Of a stretch of DNA of 64,000 bases, positions 28,623 through 36,987 are shown one piece after another. The stretch spans positions 1,302,001 to 1,366,000 of the forward strand of contig NZ_JACHWR010000002.1 in NCBI RefSeq assembly GCF_014191495.1. Reading direction: 5' to 3'. A program made the translations under genes and the position numbers. This stretch comes from Nocardioides soli. GTDB lineage: Bacteria > Actinomycetota > Actinomycetes > Propionibacteriales > Nocardioidaceae. A model generated the notes under the pieces. The model saw only the letters and a list, made by a program, of their open reading frames with translations, made no database searches and was not told the origin of the DNA. How positions within the stretch are numbered: position 1 is the first letter of the stretch; each line of letters opens with the position of its first letter.

Positions 28623-30134
28623 CTAGAGCGGCCGCCCCGGGGTGCCCGCGACGAGCGTGAGCCCAGACGTGGAGCTGGCGCCGATGTCCTCGCAGCCGGC
28701 GGTGACGGGATCGCAGATCTCAATCTCGTCACGACCCGGTGCCCTGCCGATCAGATGGCCGTCGGGCGTCCAGCCGTAGCCGAGGGCGGCGCGGCTCTCG
28801 AACCCGGTCTCCTCCCCGCTGCGGACGTCGTAGACGGTCATCCCCGGGACGGTGGTCGCGGCCAGGAAGTACCGGCCGTCGGGGGAGAGTGCTCCGTAGC
28901 TGCTCGCCCGGTCGCCGGCCACGGTCAGCAGCGGGCCTCCCGCGAACGTGGTCAGGGTCCAGCCGGCGGTCGTGGGGTCGAAGTCGACCGATATCCCCGC
29001 GGCCTGCCACCATCCCGGGGGACGCCGTGCCGGCTCCCCGGTGCGCCAGTCGACGACCACCCCACCGTTCCCGCCGGCATAGGCGAACAGGTCGCCCGAG
29101 AGCCAGTGGGCCCGCCCGAGATCGGAGTCGCCGATGCGGAACGGCGTCCCGACCTCGGTCTCGGAGCCGGTGGCGAGGTCCCGCACCACGGCCTGGCCGC
29201 GACCATCTCCCGTGTCGCGGACGTAGCCGAGGTTCGGCGTCCCGGGGTCCGTCGCCACGTCGGGGATGCCGAGGCCGCCGGTGACGAGGTCCAGGTCGAG
29301 CGGCTCGACATCGCCGGCGGGAGTGGCCAGCACGTATCCGTCGGTGGCTCGGGCAACGACGCCGGCGGAGGTGTAGCTGAGCTGGGCGAGCCCGGGGACG
29401 ACTGCGGTGTGGTTGCCGACGTGCAGCTCGTCGCCCTGCGCCCAGGCGCCGCGCTGCTCGTACGCCTGCTGGTCGGTCGGTCGAGCCGGCTCCGGGGTGC
29501 GATCGGTGCGATCGCGGCCGAGGAGGGCGGTCCCGCTGGCGAGGGCGACGAGAGCGACGACGGCCCCGACGACCGCGGTGGTCGTGCGGCGGCGACGCCG
29601 GATCGCCCGCCCGTCGGCGAGCACGTCGTCGGCGGGGGCCGGCGGGACGACCTCGTCGTCGAGCAGCGACCGCAGCCGCGCGAGCGCGTCGGAGGTCTGG
29701 CTCTTGACGGTGCCTTCGGAGATGCCGAGGGCGTGGGCGACCTCGCGCACGCTGAGGTCGTCGTAGTAGCGCAGCACGACCACAGCACGCTGGCGCGGCG
29801 CGAGCGTCGCCAGCGCGTCGACGACGGCGGTGCGCGTGCTCGGGTCGTGGTCGACGCCGGCGTCGGGGAGCACCTCGGTCGGGTGCTCGTTGCGCCACGA
29901 GCGGCGGCGGAACCAGGAAGCGGCCGTGTTCGCCAGCACCACCCGCGCGTACGCAGGCGCCGCGGCCGGGTCCTGCACCCTGCGCCACGACGCGTAGGTC
30001 TTCGCCAGCGCGGTCTGGGTCAGGTCCTCGGCGAGCTGGTGGTCGCCCAGCATCAGGTACGCCGTGCGGTAGAGCCTCGGCCACGCCGCGTGGACGAACT
30101 CGGTGAACTCCTCGTCCGTCATGGTTCTCGCCAT
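28623..30134 (-). CDS. SigE-type sigma factor fused to a membrane-anchored extracytoplasmic domain
   Basis: 503 residues from ATG 30134, chosen for GAGGAGG just upstream. Residues 1-160 are a complete SigE-family sigma-70 factor: region 2 ([40 protein letters not shown]) and region 4 ([20 protein letters not shown], then [18 protein letters not shown]). An RRRRR stretch (179-183) and one membrane helix (about 184-206) follow, then about 295 residues predicted outside the cell, with repeated short beta-strand-like blocks resembling a TolB/WD40-type propeller. In many Actinobacteria the two parts are separate adjacent genes; here they form one uninterrupted frame. No anti-sigma gene is nearby. 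Confidence 0.85.
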   Translation of the reverse strand: MARTMTDEEFTEFVHAAWPRLYRTAYLMLGDHQLAEDLTQTALAKTYASWRRVQDPAAAPAYARVVLANTAASWFRRRSWRNEHPTEVLPDAGVDHDPSTRTAVVDALATLAPRQRAVVVLRYYDDLSVREVAHALGISEGTVKSQTSDALARLRSLLDDEVVPPAPADDVLADGRAIRRRRRTTTAVVGAVVALVALASGTALLGRDRTDRTPEPARPTDQQAYEQRGAWAQGDELHVGNHTAVVPGLAQLSYTSAGVVARATDGYVLATPAGDVEPLDLDLVTGGLGIPDVATDPGTPNLGYVRDTGDGRGQAVVRDLATGSETEVGTPFRIGDSDLGRAHWLSGDLFAYAGGNGGVVVDWRTGEPARRPPGWWQAAGISVDFDPTTAGWTLTTFAGGPLLTVAGDRASSYGALSPDGRYFLAATTVPGMTVYDVRSGEETGFESRAALGYGWTPDGHLIGRAPGRDEIEICDPVTAGCEDIGASSTSGLTLVAGTPGRPL

Positions 30135-30218
30135 CGGTCCTCCTCGAGCGGTCACCGGGGAAGATGCGGCGTCGGCCCGATCGGTTGGGTGGAGGCAGTC
30201 TCTCCTAGGATTGGCACC

Positions 30219-30518
30219 ATGCCTGAGATCACCCGAGCCGAGGTCGCCCACCTGGCGAACCTCGCCCGGATCGACCTGTCCGACGACGAGCTCGACCACC
30301 TGGCGCCCCAGCTGTCGGTGATCCTCGAGTCGGTCGCCTCGATCAGCGGCGTCGCCGGCGACGACGTGCCGCCGACCTCCCACGCGCTGCCGCTCACGAA
30401 CGTCTTCCGCGAGGACGTCGTGACGCCGGGCCTCACGCCCGAGCAGGCGCTGTCGGGCGCCCCGGCGGTCGAGGAGCAGCGCTTCTCGGTCCCGCGGATC
30501 CTGGGGGAGGAGCAGTGA
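30219..30518 (+). CDS. gatC: Aspartyl/glutamyl-tRNA amidotransferase subunit C
   Basis: 99 residues from ATG 30219 (AGGA 8 bases upstream). [20 protein letters not shown] and the tail [20 protein letters not shown] are typical GatC. It stabilises GatA and forms the GatA-GatB belt of the complex that amidates Glu-tRNA(Gln) and/or Asp-tRNA(Asn). First gene of gatCAB; it overlaps gatA by four bases (GTGA). Confidence 0.96.
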   Translation: MPEITRAEVAHLANLARIDLSDDELDHLAPQLSVILESVASISGVAGDDVPPTSHALPLTNVFREDVVTPGLTPEQALSGAPAVEEQRFSVPRILGEEQ

Positions 30519-32026
30519 TCACCAGGACCGCCGCCGAGCTGGCCGCCGCGCTCGCCGCGGGCGAGACGACCTCCGTCGCGGCCACCCAGGCCCACCTCGA
30601 CCGGATCGCCGAGGTCGACGGGGCCGTCCACGCCTTCCTGCACGTCGACGCCGAGGGCGCGCTCGCGCAGGCCGCGGAGTCCGACGCCCGCCGTGCCGCG
30701 GGCGCGACACGGTCCGCGCTCGACGGGGTGCCGATCGCGGTCAAGGACGTGCTTGCGACCGAGGGCCTGCCGACCACCTGCGGCTCGAAGATCCTCGAGG
30801 GTTGGATCCCGCCGTACGACGCGACCGTCGTGCGCCGCCTCAAGGCGGCCGGGCTGCCGATCCTCGGCAAGACCAACATGGACGAGTTCGCGATGGGCAG
30901 CTCGACCGAACACTCGGCGTACGGCCCGACGCGCAACCCCTGGGACCTGGACCGGATCCCGGGCGGCTCCGGTGGCGGCTCGGCCGCGGCGGTGGCCGCC
31001 TTCGAGGCGCCACTCGCGATCGGCACCGACACCGGCGGCTCGATCCGCCAACCGGGCGCCGTGACCGGCACCGTCGGCGTGAAGCCCACCTACGGCGGGG
31101 TCTCGCGCTACGGCCTCGTCGCGCTGGCGAACTCCCTCGACCAGGCCGGCCCCGTCACCCGGACCGTGCTCGACTCCGCCCTGCTGCACGAGGTGATCGG
31201 CGGCCACGACCCGCTCGACTCGACCAGCATCGACCAGCCGCTGCCCGCGCTGGTCGAGGCGGCGAAGCGGGGCGCGGCCGGCGACCTGTCCGGCCTGCGG
31301 GTCGGTGTGATCACCGAGATGTCTCGCCAGGAAGGAGGGCTGAGCGGGTGGCAGGCCGGAGTGCTGGCCCGGTTCCAGGAGTCGGTCGACCTGCTGGTCA
31401 AGGCCGGCGCCGAGGTCGTCGAGGTCTCCTGCCCGAGCTTCGTGCACGCGCTCGCGACCTACTACCTGATCCTGCCCGCGGAGGCGTCGAGCAACCTCGC
31501 GAAGTTCGACGCGATGCGCTACGGCCTCCGCGTCTGGCCGGAGGCGGACGCGAGCGCCGAGGAGGTGATGCGCGCGACCCGCGACGCCGGCTTCGGCGAC
31601 GAGGTCAAGCGCCGGATCATCCTGGGCACCTACGCGCTGTCCAGTGGCTACTACGACGCCTACTACGGCCAGGCCCAGAAGGTGCGCACGCTGATCTCGC
31701 GCGACTTCGACGCGGCGTTCGAGCGCGCCGACGTGCTGGTCTCACCGACGGCACCGACGACGGCCTTCAAGCTGGGGGCGAAGCTCGACGACCCGATGGC
31801 GATGTACCTCAACGACCTCGCGACGATCCCGGCCAACCTCGCGGGTGTGCCCGGCATCTCGGTGCCCAGCGGCCTGGCCGACGAGGACGGCCTGCCGACC
31901 GGCTTCCAGATCCTGGCGCCGGCGCTCGCCGACGACCGCTGCTACCGGGTCGGCGCCGCCCTCGAGGCGGCGTTGCTCGAGCAGTGGGGCGGCCCGCTCG
32001 TTCCCCCCGAGGAGAAGCTGTCATGA
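30515..32026 (+). CDS. gatA: Aspartyl/glutamyl-tRNA amidotransferase subunit A
   Basis: 503 residues from GTG 30515. Amidase-signature enzyme releasing ammonia from glutamine. The Ser-cisSer-Lys triad is visible: Lys in [14 protein letters not shown], and the glycine/serine-rich signature [11 protein letters not shown] followed by [13 protein letters not shown] with the nucleophile. Length is normal. Overlaps gatC and gatB at both ends, so the three subunits are translationally coupled. Confidence 0.97.
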   Translation: MITRTAAELAAALAAGETTSVAATQAHLDRIAEVDGAVHAFLHVDAEGALAQAAESDARRAAGATRSALDGVPIAVKDVLATEGLPTTCGSKILEGWIPPYDATVVRRLKAAGLPILGKTNMDEFAMGSSTEHSAYGPTRNPWDLDRIPGGSGGGSAAAVAAFEAPLAIGTDTGGSIRQPGAVTGTVGVKPTYGGVSRYGLVALANSLDQAGPVTRTVLDSALLHEVIGGHDPLDSTSIDQPLPALVEAAKRGAAGDLSGLRVGVITEMSRQEGGLSGWQAGVLARFQESVDLLVKAGAEVVEVSCPSFVHALATYYLILPAEASSNLAKFDAMRYGLRVWPEADASAEEVMRATRDAGFGDEVKRRIILGTYALSSGYYDAYYGQAQKVRTLISRDFDAAFERADVLVSPTAPTTAFKLGAKLDDPMAMYLNDLATIPANLAGVPGISVPSGLADEDGLPTGFQILAPALADDRCYRVGAALEAALLEQWGGPLVPPEEKLS

Positions 32027-33516
32027 CGGACACCCTGGTCGCCTTCGACGACGTGCTCGCGACGTACGACCCCGCCCTGGGCCTGGAGGTCCACGTCGAG
32101 CTCAACACCAACTCGAAGATGTTCTGCGGCTGCCCGACCGAGTTCGGTGCGGAGCCGAACACCCAGGTCTGCCCGACCTGCCTGGGGCTGCCGGGCGCGA
32201 TGCCCGTCGTCAACGGCAAGGCCGTCGAGTCGGCGATCCGGATCGGGTTGGCGCTCAACTGCGACATCGCGGAGTGGTGTCGGTTCGCGCGGAAGAACTA
32301 CTTCTACCCGGACATGCCGAAGAACTTCCAAACCTCCCAGTACGACGAGCCGATCTGCTTCGACGGCTACATGGACGTCGACGTCGACGGCGAGACCTTC
32401 CGGGTCGAGATCGAGCGCGCCCACATGGAGGAGGACACCGGCAAGTCGCTGCACGTCGGCGGCGCCACCGGTCGCATCCACGGCGCCGACCACTCGCTGG
32501 TCGACTACAACCGCGCCGGCATCCCGCTCATCGAGATCGTCACCAAGCCGATCCGGGGCGCGGGGGCGAAGGCGCCCGACGTCGCGCGGGCGTACGTCGC
32601 GCAGCTGCGGGACCTGATCGTCGCGCTCGGGGTGTCCGACGCGCGGATGGACCAGGGCTCGATCCGCGCCGACGTGAACCTCTCGCTGTCGCCGAAGGGC
32701 TCCGGCACCCTCGGTACCCGCACCGAGACCAAGAACGTCAACTCGCTGCGCTCGGTCGAGCGGGCGGTGCGCTACGAGATGTCGCGCCACGCGGCGGTGC
32801 TCGACGCGGGGGAGAAGATCCTCCAGGAGACCCGGCACTGGCACGAGGACACCGGCGTCACCACGAGCGGGCGTGAGAAGTCCGACGCCGAGGACTACCG
32901 CTACTTCCCCGAGCCCGACCTGGTGCCCGTGGCGCCGAGCCGGGAGTGGGTGGAGGAGCTGCGCGGCACGCTGCCCGAGAACCCGACCGCGCGCCGGGCC
33001 CGGCTGCAGGCCGAGTGGGGCTTCTCCGACCTGGAGATGCGCGACACCGTCGGCGCGGGGGCGCTCGACGTGATCGAGCAGACCATCGCCGCCGGCACCA
33101 CGCCGCAGGCCGCCCGCAAGTGGTGGCTCGGCGAGCTCGCGCGCCGGGCGAACGAGCAGGGCGTGCTCGTCGACGCGCTGCCGGTGACCCCGGCCGACGT
33201 CGCCCGGGTGCAGGCCCTGGTCGACGAGGGCAGCCTCAACGACAAGCTCGCCCGCCAGGTCTTCGACGGGCTCTTCGCAGGCGAGGGCACCCCCGACGAG
33301 ATCGTCGCCGCCCGCGGGCTCGCGATCGTCTCCGACGACGGTGCGCTCTCGACCGCCGTCGACAACGCGATCGCCGCGAACCCCGACGTCGCCGACAAGA
33401 TCCGCGACGGCAAGGTCGCCGCGGCCGGTGCGCTGATCGGCGCGGTGATGAAGGAGATGCGCGGTCAGGCCGACGCGGGTCGCGTTCGCGAGCTGATCCT
33501 GGAGAAGCTCTCCTGA
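32023..33516 (+). CDS. gatB: Aspartyl/glutamyl-tRNA amidotransferase subunit B
   Basis: 497 residues from ATG 32023, with GAGGAGAAG upstream, overlapping the gatA stop (ATGA). The catalytic cradle starts [20 protein letters not shown]; the cysteines in [10 protein letters not shown] and [10 protein letters not shown] are the zinc ligands. [14 protein letters not shown] is a kinase-region signature. The tail is the YqeY-like tRNA-binding domain ([20 protein letters not shown]). The family A palindromes C1 and C2 start 44 bases after its stop. Confidence 0.97.
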   Translation: MTDTLVAFDDVLATYDPALGLEVHVELNTNSKMFCGCPTEFGAEPNTQVCPTCLGLPGAMPVVNGKAVESAIRIGLALNCDIAEWCRFARKNYFYPDMPKNFQTSQYDEPICFDGYMDVDVDGETFRVEIERAHMEEDTGKSLHVGGATGRIHGADHSLVDYNRAGIPLIEIVTKPIRGAGAKAPDVARAYVAQLRDLIVALGVSDARMDQGSIRADVNLSLSPKGSGTLGTRTETKNVNSLRSVERAVRYEMSRHAAVLDAGEKILQETRHWHEDTGVTTSGREKSDAEDYRYFPEPDLVPVAPSREWVEELRGTLPENPTARRARLQAEWGFSDLEMRDTVGAGALDVIEQTIAAGTTPQAARKWWLGELARRANEQGVLVDALPVTPADVARVQALVDEGSLNDKLARQVFDGLFAGEGTPDEIVAARGLAIVSDDGALSTAVDNAIAANPDVADKIRDGKVAAAGALIGAVMKEMRGQADAGRVRELILEKLS

Positions 33517-33560
33517 TCCTGGGCCTGACCCTGGGCCGGGTATGCCGGGCCGTGCCGGCC

Positions 33561-33613
33561 GGCGGTGAGCCTGCAACCGTTTCGCCGGGCCGGATGGTTG
33601 CTGGGCCACCGCC
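33561..33613. repeat. Hyphenated palindrome, family A copy 4
   Basis: GGCGGTGAGCCTGCAACCGT (33561-33580) faces ATGGTTGCTGGGCCACCGCC (33594-33613). The 13-base loop is identical to that of copy 5, indicating a recent local duplication. Confidence 0.8.
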
Positions 33614-33633
33614 GGGCTGCAGGTCGACCGATC

Positions 33634-33687
33634 GGCGGTGAGCCTGCAACCGTTTCGCCGGGCCGGATGGTTGCCTGCTCACCGCCG
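33634..33687. repeat. Hyphenated palindrome, family A copy 5
   Basis: The same left arm as copy 4 (33634-33653); the right arm ATGGTTGCCTGCTCACCGCC is at 33667-33686. Copies 4 and 5 end the gatCAB transcript region; the next 50 bases are plain GC-rich sequence before the riboswitch. Confidence 0.8.
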
Positions 33688-33739
33688 CACGGCGGCGCGG
33701 ACACGGGGCGGCGTCGCGGCGCGCGCGGGATATGCTGCC

Positions 33740-33860
33740 GGGGCACACACAACTGCACGCCCGTGGTGGGGGAAGCCGGTCCGAGTCCGGCGCTGACCCG
33801 CAACCGTAGGCCGCCTTCCGCCGTGGAGGCAGCGAGCCGGAGCACCCGTCACGACGCGTC
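33740..33860 (+). ncRNA. Cobalamin (B12) riboswitch
   Basis: The conserved core is plain: GGGGAAGCCGGT (about 33769-33780), GAGTCCGGCGCTGACCCGCA (33783-33802) and CAACCGT, followed by AGCGAGCCGGAGCACCCG (33832-33849), the B12-box equivalent. A -10-like TATGCT lies at 33731-33736, so the RNA probably starts near 33742. It controls the five-gene ECF operon downstream, presumably shutting it off when adenosylcobalamin or another corrinoid is plentiful. The switching mode is probably translational (see the hairpin at 33918). Confidence 0.9.
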
Positions 33861-33917
33861 CTGATCACACGCTGTCGTGGAAAACAGCGGGTGGCCACCG
33901 GGCAAGGGCCCCGGGCC

Positions 33918-33936
33918 TCCCGCTGGAGCAGCGGGA
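33918..33936 (+). promoter_or_regulatory. Candidate ribosome-site sequestering hairpin
   Basis: TCCCGCT/AGCGGGA stem with a GGAGC loop. The 3' arm runs into the GGGAAGGA ribosome site 9 bases before ATG 33946, and no T-run follows. This suits translational control by the riboswitch. The stretch 33861-33917 between aptamer and hairpin holds a GGCCC/GGGCC self-complement and no gene. Confidence 0.5.
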
Positions 33937-33945
33937 AGGAAACCC

Positions 33946-34986
33946 ATGATTCGCATGCCTCGCCTCGTCGCGGCGCTCGCCTCCGGAGCGCTCGCGCTCG
34001 GCCTGACCGTCGGTGCGACCGGCACCGCCTCGGCCGCCCCGGCCGACCGTGCCGGGAACTGGCTCGAGAAGCAGCTCACCGGCGGACTGATCCACAACGA
34101 CGTCTACGACTTCGACGACTACGGCCTGACCGCCGACACCGGGATGGCGCTGGTCGCGGTCGGTGGACACCGCAAGGCCGTCAAGCAGGTGTCGCGCGCG
34201 CTGGCTACGAACGTCGACAGCTGGACCACCGGTGTCGACTTCGGCAGCAGCGACGTCTACGCGGGCTCGGTCGCGAAGGCGCTCGTGTTCGCCCAGACGG
34301 CCGGCGCGAACCCGAAGGACTTCGGCGACGTCAACCTCGTGAAGCGGCTCAACGGCCGGATCAGCTCCGAGAAGGGGACCGTCGGACGGCTCCGGGACAA
34401 GACCTCGGAGACCGACTACGCCAACACCCTCGGACAGGCGTACGCCGCGGCCGGGCTGACCAACGCGGGCTCGAAGAAGGCCAAGGCCGCGGTGCGGTTC
34501 CTGCTGGCGCAGCAGTGCGAGGCCGGCTTCTTCCGCCTGTACTTCGCGGACGCCGACGCGTCGGACCAGACCTGCGACGGCGCGGCGAAGAAGAAGGACC
34601 GGGCGCCGGACACCGACGCCACCGCGATCGCCGTGGTCGGGCTCCAGTCGATCGACAAGCCGTCGGCGCAGGTGCGGAAGTCGATCGCCTCGGCGCTCGC
34701 GTGGCTCGCCCGCACCCAGGCCCGCGACGGCGGCTTCGGCGGCGGCCCGAGCACCAAGGCGCCGAACGCCAACAGCACCGGACTCGCCGCGTGGGCGCTC
34801 GCCCAGGGCGGTGAGTGCGGGGCGGCGAAGCAGGCCGCGGCCTGGGTGCGCAAGCTCCAGCGCAAGAACGGCGCGGTCGCCTACGACAAGGCCGCGCTGA
34901 AGGCCGGGGTCTCCGCCGACACGCTCGACCAGTGGCGGCGCTCCACCGCCCAGGCCGCACCCGGCCTGGGCCGGCCGGGCTGCTGA
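33946..34986 (+). CDS. Secreted alpha-barrel (prenyltransferase-repeat) protein, transcobalamin alpha-domain-like
   Basis: 346 residues from ATG 33946 (AAGGA upstream). A signal peptide covers about 1-30 (cleavage after TASA). The mature protein is all helical repeats: DTGMALVAVGGHRKAVKQV, DVYAGSVAKALVFAQTAG, YANTLGQAYAAAGL and DTDATAIAVVGLQSI; ARDGGFGGG near 262 followed by NSTGLAAWALAQGG is the squalene-cyclase/prenyltransferase repeat. This alpha-alpha barrel fold is shared with the N-terminal domain of intrinsic factor and transcobalamin. No DXDD or CAAX-enzyme catalytic motif was seen. First gene behind the cobalamin riboswitch, so corrinoid binding outside the cell is inferred. Confidence 0.8.
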   Translation: MIRMPRLVAALASGALALGLTVGATGTASAAPADRAGNWLEKQLTGGLIHNDVYDFDDYGLTADTGMALVAVGGHRKAVKQVSRALATNVDSWTTGVDFGSSDVYAGSVAKALVFAQTAGANPKDFGDVNLVKRLNGRISSEKGTVGRLRDKTSETDYANTLGQAYAAAGLTNAGSKKAKAAVRFLLAQQCEAGFFRLYFADADASDQTCDGAAKKKDRAPDTDATAIAVVGLQSIDKPSAQVRKSIASALAWLARTQARDGGFGGGPSTKAPNANSTGLAAWALAQGGECGAAKQAAAWVRKLQRKNGAVAYDKAALKAGVSADTLDQWRRSTAQAAPGLGRPGC

Positions 34987-34996
34987 GCAGGCCCTG

Positions 34997-35890
34997 ATGG
35001 CTCGGCGGGCACTCCAGGTCGCCGTCGCCGCCCTCGTGGTGGCGGCGACGGCACTGGTGCTGCCCTCCGGGCCGGCCGCGGCGGCCGGCTGCTCCAGCGC
35101 CGACGGCGTCAGCGTGGTCGTCGACTTCCACGAGCTCGGCGGCGGCCTGCAGAGCGGGTGTGTCGCCGACGGCGGCGGGAAGAGCGCGGCCACCCTCCTC
35201 GGGGCGGCCGGCTTCCCGCTCACGTTCGTGCAGCGCCAGCCGGGGTTCGTCTGCCGGGTCTCGGGCCAGCCGGCGTCGGACTCGTGCGTGAACACGCCAC
35301 CGGCCGACGCGTACTGGGGGCTCTACTGGTCCGACGGCTCGACGCGCAACTGGACCTACTCCACCCTCGGCGTGGGCTCGCTGACGGTGCCGGACGGCGG
35401 CTCGGTGGCGCTGTCGTGGATCGGCGGCTCCGGCCGGTCCCAGCCGGGCGTCGCACCCGCGGTGCACGCGCGGTCGACGCCGACGGCACGGCCGACCCGG
35501 AAGCCGACCGACAAGCGGACCGACAAGCCGGTCAGCAAGCCAACCGCCAAGCCGAAGCCGACGAGCGCGGCCACCCCGTCGGCGACCGCCACGCCCACCG
35601 AGCCGGCCGACGCAGGGTCCGGCACCACGCCGTCCCCGAAGCCGACGGACCAGCGGACCACCAAGCCCAAGCCCACGACCAGGCCCACGCCCACGAACAC
35701 GACCAAGGCGAGCGAGCCGTCGAGCGAGCCGGTGAGCGAGCCGGCGAGCGCGACACCCGAGCCGGCGTCGGCCGAGCCCGACGGGTCCGACGGGGGTCTG
35801 CCCGCCTGGGTCGGACCGGTCGTGGTCGCGGTGCTCTTCGCGGCCGTCGCGGCCGTGGCCGTCGTACGCCGGCGCCGGGACCCGAGCTGA
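34997..35890 (+). CDS. Membrane-anchored surface protein with DUF4430/transcobalamin-C-like domain
   Basis: 297 residues from ATG 34997. Signal peptide 1-30; one compact domain at about 31-142 with Cys 32, 55, 86 and 97 (likely two disulfides) and the blocks GVSVVVDFHELGG, AATLLGAAGF, GFVCRVSGQPA and AYWGLYWSDGSTRNWTYSTL, which match the DUF4430 fold related to the transcobalamin C-terminal domain. A Pro/Thr/Lys-rich linker (about 160-262) could cross the cell wall, then a membrane helix (about 267-291) and RRRR. Its stop overlaps the EcfT start (TGATG). Probably holds captured B12 next to the transporter. Confidence 0.78.
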   Translation: MARRALQVAVAALVVAATALVLPSGPAAAAGCSSADGVSVVVDFHELGGGLQSGCVADGGGKSAATLLGAAGFPLTFVQRQPGFVCRVSGQPASDSCVNTPPADAYWGLYWSDGSTRNWTYSTLGVGSLTVPDGGSVALSWIGGSGRSQPGVAPAVHARSTPTARPTRKPTDKRTDKPVSKPTAKPKPTSAATPSATATPTEPADAGSGTTPSPKPTDQRTTKPKPTTRPTPTNTTKASEPSSEPVSEPASATPEPASAEPDGSDGGLPAWVGPVVVAVLFAAVAAVAVVRRRRDPS

Positions 35891-36987
35891 TGCCACGCGA
35901 CCTCCACCCGGTGGCCTGGTGGCTGTGGGCGGTCGGACTCGCGATGGCCGCGTCGTTCACGACCAATCCGCTGATCCTGCTGATGCTGGTCGGCGTCGCG
36001 TCGCTGGTGGTCTCGCTGCGCCGCCGCTCGGACCAGTCCTGGGGCCGGTCGTTCCGCCTCTACGTCTGGCTCGGGGTGGCGATCATCGTGGTCCGGGTGG
36101 CGTTCCGGGTGGTCTTCGGCGGCTGGTTCGGCGGCCGGGTGCTGCTCGACCTCCCCGAGATCCCGCTGCCCGACTGGGTCGCCGGCATCACGCTGCTCGG
36201 ACCGCTCTACGTGCAGGGGCTGCTGTTCGCGCTGTACGACGGGCTGCGGCTCGCGACCATCGTGATCTGCGTCGGCGCCGCCAACTCGCTGGCGAACCCC
36301 AAGCGGCTGCTGCGGTCCGTGCCGCCCGCCCTCTACGAGATCGGCACCGCGCTGGTCGTGGCCGTCACCGTGCTGCCGCAGTTCGCCGACAGCGTGCGCC
36401 GGGTACGCGCCGCGCAGGCGCTGCGCGCGGGAGAGACCGGTCGGGTCGGGCGGCTGCGGCGGCTGCTGGTGCCGGTGCTGGAGGACGCGTTCGAGCGCTC
36501 GCTCGCGCTCGCGGCCGGCATGGACACCCGCGGCTACGGCCGCGCCGGCGGCGCCACCCGCGCCCAGCGCCGGGTCACCGGTGCCCTGATGCTCGCCGGG
36601 CTCGTCGGCATCTGCGTCGGCACGTACGCCGTGCTCGACCGCACCGCACCCCGGCTGCTCGCGCTGCCGATGCTGGGCCTCGGCGTCGTGGCGGCGGTCG
36701 CGGGTCTGCTCAGCGCCGGCCGCCGCGTCGAGCGCACCCGCTACCGGCCCGATCCGTGGCGCTGGCCCGAGACGGCCGTGGTCGCCTCCGGCGTCGTGGT
36801 CGGCGCGCTGGGTCTGTGGATCAGCCGGAACCAGCTCGCCGTCGCCTACCCGCCGCTCGACGCCTTCCCCACGCTCAGCGCGGTCGCGCTCGCCGTCGGC
36901 GCGGTGGCGCTGCTCGGGCCGCTGTGCTCGCCGCCGCAGTCCCGCCCGGCGGTCGTCGTACCGACCCGCGAGGAGGTCGCCGCGTGA
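35890..36987 (+). CDS. ECF transporter transmembrane component EcfT
   Basis: 365 residues from ATG 35890. CbiQ/EcfT family: membrane helices at the N-terminus, then the long cytoplasmic coupling region VRRVRAAQALRAGETGRVGR and AAGMDTRGYGR, the two Arg-containing coupling helices that grip the ATPases. It is longer than ordinary EcfT (about 260 residues) because extra membrane helices follow (LAGLVGICVGTYAVL, AVVASGVVVGALGLWI, LSAVALAVGAVALLG). Overlaps both neighbours, so its amount is tied to theirs. Confidence 0.88.
   Translation: MPRDLHPVAWWLWAVGLAMAASFTTNPLILLMLVGVASLVVSLRRRSDQSWGRSFRLYVWLGVAIIVVRVAFRVVFGGWFGGRVLLDLPEIPLPDWVAGITLLGPLYVQGLLFALYDGLRLATIVICVGAANSLANPKRLLRSVPPALYEIGTALVVAVTVLPQFADSVRRVRAAQALRAGETGRVGRLRRLLVPVLEDAFERSLALAAGMDTRGYGRAGGATRAQRRVTGALMLAGLVGICVGTYAVLDRTAPRLLALPMLGLGVVAAVAGLLSAGRRVERTRYRPDPWRWPETAVVASGVVVGALGLWISRNQLAVAYPPLDAFPTLSAVALAVGAVALLGPLCSPPQSRPAVVVPTREEVAA

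Noticed and set aside
30206..30211. gatC promoter with -10 TAGGAT
   Set aside because: The nearest -35-like hexamer is only 15 bases away and weak, and the same bases act as the gatC ribosome site.
27723..30518. A 931-codon plus-strand frame running through the HNH gene, the sigma fusion and gatC
   Set aside because: Only its last 99 codons are a real gene (gatC); the rest is off-frame to the HNH gene and antisense to the sigma fusion.
33877..33945. GTG start at 33877 for the first exported protein
   Set aside because: It would put 23 Pro/Gly-rich residues before a good signal peptide and translate through the riboswitch expression platform; ATG 33946 has a proper ribosome site.
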